Origin: Alectoria sarmentosa
Lineage: Eukaryota; Ascomycota; Lecanoromycetes; Lecanorales; Parmeliaceae
Reading direction: 5' to 3'
NCBI GenBank assembly: GCA_009733775.1
Contig: WOGZ01000100.1
Location: forward strand, 42,739 to 106,738
Length of the DNA: 64,000 nucleotides
A model generated the notes under the pieces. It was not told the DNA's origin and did not search any database. It worked only from the letters and a program-made list of their open reading frames with translations. Positions 22,216 to 34,806 of the stretch are shown piece after piece. Position 1 is the stretch's first letter, and each line of letters begins with the position of its first letter. A program made the translations under genes and the position numbers.

Positions 22216-25200
22216 ATGGGTGCTATCAAAGAACTGAGGTAATGTGGTCACTGTCACCAAAAGAAAATCGCTGATGCTGGTCAATGGAACGCTAGAACCG
22301 CATCCGGTTTCCAGGATGCTTTCTATGACTACATTCGTAATTTGCCGGAAAAGAAGAACAAGAGATCCATGCTGGCTCGGATGGATCTCAACAACCCTCC
22401 GACGCCCGAAGACATACAGGAATCCCTTCACCAGATAGAGACTAGACATGCCCAAAAGCCGTCCATAAAGATCATGAGAAGAGTCCTAGGCCCCGTGATC
22501 GCAGTACTCAAGGACTACTACGGCGTCTTGGACACCCTTTCACAAGCCGACCAAACCCCTGGATGCGTACTGTGGGGTGTTCTGAAAGTAGCCATCGACG
22601 GTCTGAGTCGATTCATCGACCTCATTGACAAAATCAAGGCCGAAGTGCTGTCTCTTTCAGTGCAGCTACGTCGATTGACTTGGTACGAAGAGCTCTACGG
22701 CCAATCAGTGGACATGCAGGAGCTCTTGTTCAGCTCGTACAAAAATGTCTTCAGGTTTTGGTGCAGAGTCGATAAGGAGTGCAGCCGGTGCGGTCTCAAC
22801 ACCTTGTTGCGAGCATCAACGTCTTTTAGTATAAAGAAGCTGCAGGCTATCGTTGATGACTTGAAAAAAGATGCTGACCAGATCGACAAAATGGCCGGCA
22901 TTCTGGAAGGGCAGTATGCCGGAACAGAAAGGATAGAGGCCAGCCTGGAGAGATATGAAAACAGAAAAGAGCGGGATGAAGGCTCGGCGTGGAGAAAGCA
23001 AATGCAGAGTGACCGCATTCGATCCTGGCTTGGCGGTCAAATCATCAACGAATCTACCTCACATAGGCACCGCAACAACCTCGATATAAATCGTCATACG
23101 ACCGGATCTCCGACATGTGAGTGGCTCTTCAAGGACTCGGTGTTCCAAGACTGGATCAAAGGGACGTCTTCTAAGCCAATTCTGTGGCTATTCGCTGGAC
23201 CTGGTTCTGGTAAGAGCGTGTTGTGTTCACATGCCGTCGAATACGTGAGCGGTCTTGGCGACGTCCAAGCTCGGTGTCTTCACTTCTATGAGTTCGACAA
23301 CGAGCATACAGCCATCGTCACTGCCCGAAATCTGGCTACTCAACTTTTTGAACAATATTGGCTCCTGCATCAAGACGTTCCGGATGATCTACAGATCACA
23401 TCTCAAAAGAGTGGTGCGGATTTGATCAATGTGTTTGAATTTATCCGGATCCTCGTCGGCAAGCTTCCTAGTGTTTACATCTTTCTCGACGGTCTAGACG
23501 AGGAATGCACTATGGCTAGATGGAAAGAAGCCATCAAAATCGTCGAGTTTGTCAATCTTCTGGCGGAGATTTCTCCAAAGACCGTACGAGTCTGGTATAG
23601 TTCTCAAGATAGGCCGATCATCCAGCAACAGCTAGAGAGTCATCTGCTTCTGAACGTCAAAGAGCAGACCAGGGTTGCCGTCGACAAACACATTTCCTTG
23701 ACGGTTCCAGGGATCTGCAATCCCGAGGTAGACCGAAATACGAGGACGTGGATACTGAGGGAGCTGAAGCAACGTGCCGATGGCAACTTCCTTTGGGCAA
23801 GTCTGATGTTGAAGACGATCGAGAACGAGGTGAGCAGTTTCGACGAGATGGAGCTGTTCATCAAGGAAGGTCTGCCGAAAGATCTCGATGCGTACTACAG
23901 ACGTATCATTGCTCGATACGAAAAGCGGGAGCGAGAACTGGCCAGGTTAGATTCTTTTCCTTTTAGTCTTTCCTCTCATTGTGCTTACTAGTCTAGCAAA
24001 ATATTCTCCATCATTACATTTGCTAGACGGCGTCTTCGATTGGCAGAATTAAGAGAAGCTATCGGAATAGTTTCTTCTGAGAATACCCGGTCATTGCAGA
24101 ATCGCAATATTCCTTGGCGACAAGCTGTCGAGAAGGTGTTTGCGCCGCTAATCCAAACGCAAGAAGACCCCGAGAATAAGGGAGAGCGTTTCTGCTATCT
24201 CTTTCACAGCACAGTCAGGGACTTCCTTATCAACAATCAGAGCATCTTTCGCCAGGAATCAGCAAGTTCCGCCATCCTCTTAATATCGGAGCTCACAATC
24301 GCAAACGCATGCCTTTTATATTTATCACAAGACAGATATTCGCGACTTCTGACAAGACAGGCGGAACAATGGTTCACGATCTCCAAAGATAACATAAAAG
24401 ACCACCATCTGCTTACTTATTCGGCGAAGTACTGGGACAAGCACTTTGACCAGGTCGAAGAAACACTGGAGCTTCGCCACAGAATCAAAGTCTTTCTCAC
24501 GTCGATGAACTTCCAATCGACTCTCCAGCTCCAAAGCCTCTTTGTCCAGGGCCATTTCGACGTCTATACTCTCGACCGCTGTTCCCCTAATCACAAATTC
24601 ACTAAGCGCGTGTTCCCAAAATGGTTCGCAAGCGACGACACAGAAGACTGCTCACGATTCTCTAAAAATTACCGAAGCTACATAAGCGAATGGCACAATC
24701 TGCTTGACTGTGCGAACTGTGAGGAACCGCGGTGCTATCCCCATTCGGCTGTGAAGCAGTTCAAGGGGGAGCTCGACCGCTGTCTCTGGGGTGCATTGGG
24801 TCCTCGAAACTTTCTCTCATCTAACCCTGGGCGGTACAACAGTTTCATGTTGTGTGATGAAGATGACATTGAACAAAGCAAAATGCCGTATCATGAGGCT
24901 ATATCTCAGGATGGTAGCAAAGTCGTCGTATTCCGGCCGTCAGAGGAATCCGCAGATTCAGCAGACTTCACCGTTCATCACAAAACGTGGAGCTTACCAA
25001 CTCGGGAAATGCCCTCATTGCTTGGTAATAATGTCACAATATCTACAAACCTCGATAGAAAACAGTGGGCTGATGTAGCCATCAAATCAATCTCCCTCAC
25101 CCCCAACCTTGCGTTCCTACGCATTGGATATCAGATCTTTTCTGTGAGCGGCAACAGTGAATACAGCGCGATTGACAGCTTGGACATAACATCTGACCAT

Positions 25201-26958
25201 TCGATCGCCTGCTTTCAAGACATCACAAGCCGAGGATCGCTCCTTGTTGTAGCATCAAGAAGAAAAATGCCTACAACAGACGAACCCCGTGGTCGGAAAC
25301 CAGCCAAACCAGACCAGTCCTCAGAAAAGTCGATTCCAGACTCCACTCTTCGCGGAGAACTGGCAAATGCAGAGTGCCGTCATTGCTCTCGCGAACCTTC
25401 CAAAAGCAACCACGCTTCGGACACCTCTCCAGCAAAGGGAGACGATTCCAGTGACAAGAATGGAAGCGATAGTGACTCTTCCAGCCCATCGGATGAGATA
25501 TCAGAATGGAACTCTGCGGAAGAGAGCTGGAGCGAGGGCTCTACCGAGGTAGATGAGCTAGGCAACCCCTTGACCTCATCAGATGAGTCCAGCTCCAATT
25601 CCAGTGAAGCGGATGCAGACATTGACGATGAAGGTGAGACCCTTCAAGATGACGCCGCATCCGATACTGCCGTCAACAGCTATGGCCAACTCTACGATGA
25701 ATCTGACAGTGACGGCGGAGACGTTGATTTTGACTCTGGATCCGGGGACGAGTCTTATGACGGAGACTACGAATCTGACTGGAGCGATGACAACAACCAA
25801 GACGAAGACCTTCACTTTGATAGCGATGATGAGGATAGGCTGGCCAGGCGTATGGCTTATTCGAGACTGGATAGGAAGCGCGATGCCAAGGTACAGCAAG
25901 GCGTTCTCGTGATCTATGACACAAGTTCAAGTCCTCCGACTCAAGTCTTCCAATTTGTGCAACCTTTGCCAATCATGCTTTACGACTCTCCGCCGGCAAT
26001 TCATCCGACGAAACCGCTCGTAGTATGGCCGCTTTGCGGTGGTGATGTTCTATTCGCAGACTTTAAGGGCAAGTCGTATTTCATCAGAAGGGCCAGAACC
26101 ACAACACGCAAAAGTAAGTCTTCCTGTTCTCTCGTGCTTTAAGAAAGGCCGAGCCTTATTCAAGATTACATACTGACATCCCAACAAGCCCGCCACGTCT
26201 TCATGAAATGCCAATTCTCCCCTTGCTCCAAATACCTACACATCGCATCCCTCGAAGCGCAACAAATCAAGCAATCTCGTTCCGAAATAAAGGCCGGCAC
26301 CAAACCTCGCCTGGCCCTATCCGCATTCATCTCAACCCACCGCCTCTCAACCCGTAAAACAACTCGGAGCCCGCCCACCCTCATCCACCGCGTCAAGATC
26401 ATCGTTGGAAGCACAGCTTCTCTCTACCCAACCAGAATGCCTCTCGAAGTGACCTGGGCTGAGAAAGAAGTCTACCTCTCTAGCAGCAGCGACTCGAACC
26501 TACTCACACTGCTACGGGTCGACCTATTCCCACCCGCCAAAGAGCTTGCAGATTCCGAATACAATGCCGTCTCCGTGCCAAAGCTACCCATACTCCTCCC
26601 CGAATCAGCTCGCTCGCGCTCAGTGCATTACTACCCACCCCAACCCAATACCACTCAAGCGCTCATCCTCATAGGAAGCTGGGCATGCAGGCCAGACTCT
26701 GACAATGACGACGACAAACCCACGCCTGAAGACGCCCCTAACGAAAATGACACCGTGCAAGGTCTTCCCGAAACCGTTTCCCCGCCTATTGGCTTTTATG
26801 TAGACGTGCAGAAAGATCTAGGCGGATGGGGCGCCAGCAATGCGGAAGAGGAAATCGACAAGGATACGGATAAGGGGCAGCTGAAGCAGAAGATGGAGAT
26901 TTTTGCCGCCGAGGACGATTGCGATATTGAGCATTATTTCTTTACGAAGAGGAGGTAG
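22216..26958 (+). CDS. NACHT-domain STAND receptor (NLR-like), 1,519 aa
   Basis: Four exons: 22216-22238, 22296-23945, 23997-26113 and 26189-26958, all with consensus junctions and frame-true. The tiny first exon supplies the only good ATG. Residues about 60-200 resemble the helical domain often found before NACHT in fungal proteins (DUF7708). The NACHT core has Walker A GPGSGKS at about 309-315 and Walker B VYIFLDGLDEE at about 400-410, followed by winged-helix-like sequence (FHSTVRDFL). After a small Cys group (CANCEEPRC, about 795) the C-terminal half is beta-rich and could be a degenerate propeller, but clear WD repeats are not seen. Residues about 1039-1175 are a Ser/Asp/Glu-rich acidic insert. 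STAND NTPases of this kind act as switchable receptors in fungal non-self recognition and cell death. This one has neither ankyrin nor TPR repeats. Confidence 0.85.
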
Positions 26959-28036
26959 TGCGGGTGGGGAAGGAGAAATATGCGAAATATAGATAGAATA
27001 GTAGATAATTTCTGGCCAATTTTAAATGGTGGAATAATCCTACTAGCTCACGGTCGCGTCTTGCAAGGAACAAAATATTCGAGCGTCTTGGGGCCTCCCA
27101 CTGGCTCCACTGCAATGAGGCAGGTTTTTTTTTGGAGCTGGATAAACCTTTAAGGATCCTGTGTGTGCGAATAGTTTTGGCTAGAAGTTTCGGTATCTCT
27201 TCGAGTAGAGTAGGATAGGATTTACGAATGTCCTGATCAAGGCCTTCGTTGTCAAGTTGTGAATGTTGATGAAGGATACATTGTGCGATTTTCGCAAACC
27301 CTCAGTGCAGTACAGTACTTTACGTTTTGACTCCTGCGAGCGAGCCCGGGTGCACTAGCCGGGGCTCCCGCGCCAAGAGGCTATTACCAGTCATCTGGTA
27401 TTAGCGTATCAATCCTTTGCGAACAATATTCTCGACTCGCTCCTTCCTTTGCTCGTCACATTTACAATGTAGGATTTGATTCTGTACCTCGAATGATAGG
27501 ACCGTCTCCCATCGGGAGAACTACGTTGTGCATAACAGATGTGTCAATGTTATAATGATTCATAGAGAGGTTGGAGGGCGGAAGCGTAGATCTTCGCAGG
27601 GCTGCTGCAGGTCAATAGGCTGACAGGCTGTCAATGCGTCGAAAAAAGCCGGGCGATACGCCTGCAGGTGCCCAGCTGCGACGGTACGAGGCTCCGACGC
27701 TGCGGTCCAGTACGGGGGACTCAGCTTTGTGTCATGGTGGCACGTGATTGGTGATGATAATCTTGAGAAGCTGTGTTGGGATGCTGATAACATGCAGAGT
27801 GGTATTCATTGGTTATGTTCCTCGTCAGAATGCCCCATTGTTTTCGCCCAGGAAGGGCAACTCAAACAGTGCAGCCTCACGACGCAGCCTTGTGCCCCGC
27901 GTTCTAGGCGCTATTCATGCAGGTCAAGGCCCCACATCAGCTCCTAATCTTGCCCTCAAATGTCTTGCTTACTTGCCCTCCCACTCCATTGTTTCATCCT
28001 CCATACCCCAGCATGACCCGAACAATATCATGAACA
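26959..28036. other. Spacer between the two NACHT genes
   Basis: About 1.1 kb without a supported gene. GC-rich partial inverted repeat at about 27348-27372 (GAGCCCGGG ... CCGGGGCTC). The last 300 bp presumably hold the promoter of the downstream NACHT-ankyrin gene. Confidence 0.5.
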
Positions 28037-31000
28037 ATGACAGATCCTCTATCAGTCTCCGCGAGTATCTCTGGCCTCGTTACCCTTGCTGACATTGTAT
28101 TTCGTCGAACCTACAAATATGTCAAGGCTGTCAAAAAAGCATCAAAAGAAATCACAGCCTTGTCTGCTGAGATTGGCGCCCTTTACGGAATCCTCAGCAA
28201 TCTGCAACTGGTCTCTCGTCAGCTCGAAGATGAGATATTCGAATCGACGACTCGCGTACATCACATCCACTCATGCTACCAAACTCTGGAAGAAGTGAGA
28301 TGTATCCTAGATAAAGATGATACGTCTTCATTACACGATCAGCGGCTAGAAACAGTCAAGAGAAAGTTGAGATGGCCATTCACATCTTCAGAGGTCAAGA
28401 ACCTAATCACCGAGATTGAGCGTCATAAGACAACATTGGGGCTGGCATCGAACGTCGACTGCATGTCCGGTCTACTCCAGGCGCTTTCGAGGCAAGATCA
28501 AATTCGCGATACGATTGAGGAAGTCAGGACGGAGCTCAAAGAGAGACACGAAGCTGAAACCCGCATCACCATCAACAAAGAGAGGAAAGAGATCTTGGAC
28601 TCTTTCGCGAAGGTCGATTCTCGCAGCAATCATGATATGAGCCGAAAGCTGCGGAGCCCGGGCACAGGTCTTTGGCTGACAGAAGGTCAAGAATTCAGAC
28701 AATGGTTGGAAACCAAAAATGCCAGACTTTGGTTCTATGGAATCCCAGGCGCGGGTAAGACCGTGTTGGCCGCATCTGTGATCGAGGAAGCCTTGCGAAT
28801 AAGCAGCTCCAGTACCGCAGTTGCTTACTTCTACTGCGACTACAAGGACACAACCTCACAAGACTTGTCGAACATACTAGGTTCATTGGCTCAGCAATAT
28901 GCCAAGCAGGACGAGGAGAGCTTTGCAAAGCTTCGGGAGTTCTACGAGACTCATAATTCAGAGCATCAACTGAATTTTGAGTATGACTCTGAGGCACTGT
29001 TGGGTCTATTAAGGGCAGTAACACTACTCTTCGACTGTGCCATGATCATTGTCGACGGTCTCGACGAATGCGGTACCAATGCACCTTTGGTCGTTGACTC
29101 TCTCACTGCTCTCAACGACGGTGAGGATACTACTGTCAAGTCGATCTTTCTTAGCAGAGATGAAATAGAAATTCGTGAGCGTGTGCAAAACTACACTAAA
29201 GTTTCGATTGCCGCCAGGAGTAGTGATCTTAAGCTTTACGTTGGGGCTGAGATCGATCTGAGAATACGTAAGAAAAGGCTTAGGATTAAGGATCCGTCAC
29301 TCAAAGAACACATCTTGGAAAGGCTGGTGGAAGGAGCAGAAGGCATGTATGTGCTGCGATTCCTGGCTCATTTAACCGCCTTGTCATAAGGTGTTGTACG
29401 CTTACTGATAACACATTTGAACAAGGTTTCGTTGGGTAACTTGTCAGATGGACTACATGTGTGAGTTGCCGAATGATGCCGCCCGCCGCGTAGCCCTTGG
29501 TTCTCTACCACCCGACCTGAATTCCACGTACGAGAGAATCTTGAACCGAGTCAATCAAAGCAACCCTGAAACGCAAAAACTAGTTCAAAGAGCCCTACGT
29601 TGGATTGCAAACGACGATGGACGAACCTCGTTTACCATCGAAGTTTTGTGTGAAGCCGTGTCCATCGACCTTGGCAGTACAAGGCGAAACCACAACGCCG
29701 TTCCCGACGAATTTGAAATCCTGCGCTGGTGCAGTAGCCTCGTTCGAAAATCCGCGGATGGAAATAAGCTAGAACTTTCTCACTTCACGGTCAAGGAATT
29801 CTTGACGCACATTGGAAGCTCACAAACCACTTCGATTCGCGCGTATCGAACCGATCCTGGCAGAGATAAGCTTATACTTGCAAAGGTATTCCTTACATAC
29901 CTGAACTTTAAAGACTTCGATCAAGGTGGTTCCCTCAACCTAGATGTAGTACTTCGTCGTTTTCAAAAGTACCCTTTTCGACGCTACGCTATCAACTGTA
30001 GAGGGTGGGCTTGGCTTACTCGTGACAACTTGGACGACCCCGAGCTTTTCTCCTTGATGCAGAAGCTATTCAGTCCCTCCAAGCCAAACACGTTCATCTC
30101 ATTTATGCAGGATGATTCCCCTCTAGGGGTCCTTGGGGATGAGGAAGCCTTAAGAATTCTCAACTCTGGCGTCGCCGAAGCAACCGCATTGCATTACGCA
30201 GCCATGTATGACCTAGGGAGATTGTGTAGCTGGCTTATCAGGAGCGGGTGTGATGTCAATCGAAAAACTATCTTTGGCACACCACTTCATTCTGCACTTC
30301 TTGGATGGAGAATTTTATCCATGATATTCGTGGAGAACCCAAACGGAGCACTATCAGCTGTGTCTGGTGACACTGCTAGTGAGACCATTGACCTTCTGCT
30401 AGAAGCTGGGGCGGATCCAAATTGCTATTTTGAAGCAAATACCTGGAAGCGGTCGCCTCTTTCCATTGCTTTGTCTAGTGGAAAATGGGATGTTGCCAAA
30501 CGGCTGCTCGATAGGGGTGGGTCACTTGACAATAGCTGTCTAGACATTCTCGAGGACGATTTGGAGTCTGAGAATATCTGCAAAATAATAAAACATACCA
30601 CTACCCATAATCTGCGACAAGAAAACCACAGTCGTTTGTTTCGACTGGCTTTGAGAGCGAAGAGCTCTAATGCAACTCGCTTAATGCACAAAGACAAGGA
30701 CTTGCCCTCTCAAAACACGCACTATGAGCAGGCTTTGCGCTCCGCTGCTGAATTTGGGCAAGTCGAGATTTTGATAGGCTTGTTGGAAAATCAGAAGCTT
30801 GATATCAACGCGGCAGATAGAAGTACGGGACTCACAGCTCTTCATCATGCAGCAAGAAGAGATCATCTTGGGGTTGTGCAGACCTTAATTGATCGTGGAG
30901 CCGACTCGAGTAGATCGGACAGTCTGGGAAGGACGGCTCTACATCACTCTGTGCAGGGAAGAGAGGCTCGTAGTCTTCAATTTCTTTTAGAACAGGACGC

Positions 31001-33960
31001 AGATACTAGTTTTCGGGACCTGGAAGGCATGACGGTATGGCATCGAGCAGCTAAAGAAGGCAATATCCAAGCACTGAGCATTCTGCTAAGTAAGTCTGTC
31101 GATGCAGCATCAGCGATAGGCCTCAAAGCAAATCATGGAAGAACGGCTTTCCTCTGCGCTTCAGCGAGTGGGTCTGCAGAAGCCATGCGCTTACTTCTCA
31201 GCGCCGGCGGTAGCCTTACCGAGACAACTTCAGATGGATGTTCTCCACTACACTGTGCTGCCGAGTCTGGCAGCTTGGAAGGTATTGAATTCCTTATTGG
31301 ACAGGCAATTGATCCATGTGCGGTGACTCACGATGGCTCGAGCGCATTTTATTATGCTATCAGGGGAGACAGCGAAAAGATTGCCGAAATCGTGAGGGTG
31401 CTACTTGAAAACGGTGCCGATCCTTGTAAGGCTCGGAACGACGGATGTACACCACTTCATGAACTTGTGGAGATGATCAAGGAGAAATTCGATGAATATG
31501 ATGAGAATGATGAGAATGAGCCTGATCACCTTTTCGCTGCTAGCCGAATACTGTTAAAGAAACTGCTGGAGAAGTCTAGGCTCGCATCTGACGTAAAATT
31601 GGGTTCCGAGCTGATATACTTGGCTTGTTCGCGCGAGTACCCCGGGGCACATGAGATCGTCTTGGCTCTTCTAGAACTTGGTCTCGATTGCAACATTCCT
31701 TCTGCAAACGGCAGAACTGCGCTTATGGCTGCTGCTGAAAGTGGGAATGGTGCCATGTTGAATGCTTTACTACTCCATGGAGCCGACCCGTCCATCACTG
31801 ACTCGGGTCTCAACGCACTTCATTGTGCTTGCTTTGGCAACCACAAAAATATACTCGTTCGATTAAGAGAAACGAGCATAGATTGGAATAGTAAGGCAAC
31901 GGCTACAATAATGGGCGTCCAACGTACTAATGTCTCTGGGCTTCATATCGCCGCCCAATTTGAGAACGGCAGCGTTCTCAAATATCTACTTAAGCAAGAC
32001 CTCATGTCGAACATTGACGCTCGCACAGACTATGGAGAAACGCCATTATTTGTGGCCGTATGGGCACGAGCACCCCAAAATCTCTCACTTTTGTTGTCAA
32101 ACAGCGCTGACAGTACTGCTGTTGATAAGTACGGTAACAGTGCAATTCATTGGGCTGCTGAACATGGAAATGAAGAGATCATTTTTGAATTTATAAGACA
32201 TGGCTCAAATTTGGGGCTCCCAAACAGCCTTGGACTAAATCCAGAGTTGATAGCGAGGAAAAACGGTCACAAGACCCTGGCAGAAAGCATCATGGAATAT
32301 GTCGATGCACTGAGTAAGTCTCGTCCTTCTACTCCAATGAACTTGGGCGGATCATCTGATCCATAGTTCTACAGGAAATGGACCAAACACTTCCCCACAC
32401 AGTCAGAGACCAGGTAGAACCCACGGAGCATCAGAAGCGCTTAAGGTAGCCTTAGATATAGGAGACCTTGAATTATGCACGCGCGTCGTTGAAAGTGGAG
32501 CGAATCTCGGATCTGGCTTTGGGTGTTGCACGGGATGCACGCCTCTTCTTTACTCCCTCCACAAGGGGCAAGTCACGATTGCTGAGTACCTAGTCTCTCA
32601 AGGAGCCTCGACTGCAGGTACTACTTGCGAATCTTGGCAAACTCAAGGTTTTTCTGCATTCCACTATGCCGCAGCTTGGGGCTCCCTTGAGCTACTTCGA
32701 TTGTTGCTCGAGAAAGCTCCGAGCGAAATCTATATTAGTCACGATCCGATTCATCCCATACACCTCGCTGTACTAGAATGCCACGCTGAGTGCGTTCAGC
32801 TAATTTTAGATCACGCCGGTCAAGGTATGAACGCCCTCCAGTATCACATTTTCCATTATGGTGACTAAAACACCAACACAGGAAAAGGAAGAACCCATTT
32901 CGATCAGCTTGGCACTTTGCAGGAAGCTCTTGGTCGGATGCTTAACGTGCAGGTACGGGGCGACATGCTCGATTGGACTTGGTGCGCTGCGCCTGGAGAA
33001 GCCTTTCCCCATCGATTTAGTACAGCAAGGCCAATACATATCGCCGCTTCCAAGGGGTTTTCGCATGTTGTAGTCATGCTGTTAGCACACGGAGCGTCTA
33101 TTAACAGCGAGGACGGAGGCCTCAAGACACCATTGCATTATGCCGCAGCGAATGGCCAAACAGGCATGTTGAAACTCCTTCTCGACTCTGGAGCAAATCC
33201 AAATGCCGTGAACTCTTTCCTTGAAACTCCTTTCCTGACGGCTGTTGACCGTGGCGACGTTGATTCAACTCGACTGTTGCTAAAAGGTGGTACGGATGTT
33301 CAACTACAGAATCATTATGGTCAAAAGGCCCTACACCTCGCTGCAAGGTCCGGGGCCTGGGATGTGTTTGTGTTCGTGATGAACACAACGGTAGGCCACG
33401 ACTTAGGCGCAGAGGATATACGGGGTCGATCGATTCTCTACGAAGCTATCCGTCAACGCTTGAACTTTGCAATGACCTTTTTGTTGAATCTTGCGCCCCC
33501 AGCCGGAGCCTATGAGCCTCGAATAAAAAACATATTGAACGCCGCTTTGGAGTATCGCTCCACAACCGAGGTCAGAATGCTGCTGCGGCGATTACCGACC
33601 GGCCTTTTGCCAGAACTCCTGAACCATCGCGCCCTAGATGGAGGCACACCACTACATGTAGCCGCCGTACTATCGAAACTCGATATGATAAATCTGTTGC
33701 TTGACGCCGGCGCCCAGCTTGAGCTCGCGGGATCTGAGTACGGCACCGCGCTGATGGGGGCCTGCGCAACCGGTCGCCTTGCAGCAGTCAAACTACTCGT
33801 CGGAAGAGGTGCTAGGACATCATATGTGAAAGACGGACGATCCTTCAGCGCACTTCTTGCTGCAAAGCACCACCCAGATGTTAGACGGTGGCTGCTTGTT
33901 GGGATATTCTTGGAAGGCCCGAGATTACTCACGTACTCAGAGGTCAAGAAGGAGAATTGA
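28037..33960 (+). CDS. NACHT-ankyrin STAND receptor (NLR-like), 1,908 aa
   Basis: Four exons, 28037-29346, 29426-32313, 32375-32824 and 32882-33960, join in frame. Residues 1-110 (MTDPLSVSASISGLVTLADI...) are the fungal N-terminal helical domain typical of STAND proteins (Fungal_N type). The NACHT core has Walker A GIPGAGKT at about 235-242 and Walker B MIIVDGLDECG at about 336-346; SHFTVKEFL marks the winged-helix end. From about residue 690 to the C terminus there are many ankyrin repeats (ALHYAA, TALHHAARRDH, PLHCAAESG, PIHIAASKG), several with nearly full TPLHxAA consensus. These bind ligand in related receptors, and fungal NLRs with near-identical repeats often diversify. I infer intracellular non-self sensing; ligand and effector output are unknown. 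It lies 1.1 kb downstream of the first NACHT gene in the same direction, with a different N domain and repeat type. Confidence 0.88.
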
Positions 33961-34806
33961 CTGTAGTTTCTGTTGGATCTGTTTGTGGGACATGATTGAG
34001 AGTTCCGTGTATGGTGTGGCTCATGATGTAAGGCGGCGCGTGGCTTTTGGTATGCTGAGCTCATGAATGTTGCATCGCACAATGAAGATGCTTTCGTTAA
34101 AGGAGAAGTCAAAGTCATAGTTGAGGACCTATTGGTCGCAAATCGCAAATCTTGCATTCGAATCCGTATTTGTTTTCGTTTACGCTCATTAGATAATGTA
34201 TCGGCGCACGAAAGGAACTGGACAGAGTAGAAGACAGCAGGCACTAGAACAATTGCAGTAATTCCATGCATGACCGCACACACTACAAAAGCCAAAGTTA
34301 CCTTCCCACATGCTTTGACCCTCGCCACGGGGCGCTTGGCTAGGATTCAACTCCCCTTCCCCCGCCCTATATTCCCGCAGCATTCATTTCGTAAGAGTCT
34401 GCAGCGATACCAACGCTGCTCTTGTTCTTAGTCATGATGGATTGTGTGGGAATGGTTGATGGAGGGTATTTGTTATTGGGCTTGTGCAGGCCATGATTAG
34501 CCTTGTCGATGTCGATGGGTGTGTTGGAATGGGGTTTGCGGACTTTTGGCGTGTGTGATGGGGGCCGTTGTGATGTGGAAATGCTATCAATCAACGATGA
34601 ATGGTCTTGGGAACTTGGCGTTTGAGATGGGTGGTGATGATATTATGCTTAGTCATCATGTTTGGATTTCTGCTCGCGTCTTTGACGCGAGCTCGCGCAA
34701 GCCACTTTTGAACCTGACTCCATCATTGATCTACTAAAAAGATAAGACTCTCTTTGACTAATCTATTCATTCTTCAGATCTAGTGACGGGTCGCTGGCTT
34801 TTCAAC
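33961..34806. other. Intergenic, no gene seen
   Basis: Spacer between the NACHT-ankyrin gene and the oxygenase remnant. Short overlapping frames only. Confidence 0.5.

Noticed and set aside
23946..23996. Apparent end of the first NACHT gene at 23991
   Set aside because: GTTAGA donor and TAG acceptor remove 51 nt and rejoin the frame (ELAS-KIFSIITFARRR), so this is an intron and not a break.
27348..27372. GC-rich imperfect hairpin
   Set aside because: Imperfect pairing and no following T-run or gene end makes a functional role unsupported.
32314..32881. Apparent stop of the NACHT-ankyrin gene at 32366
   Set aside because: Introns 32314-32374 and 32825-32881 restore ankyrin coding through to 33960.
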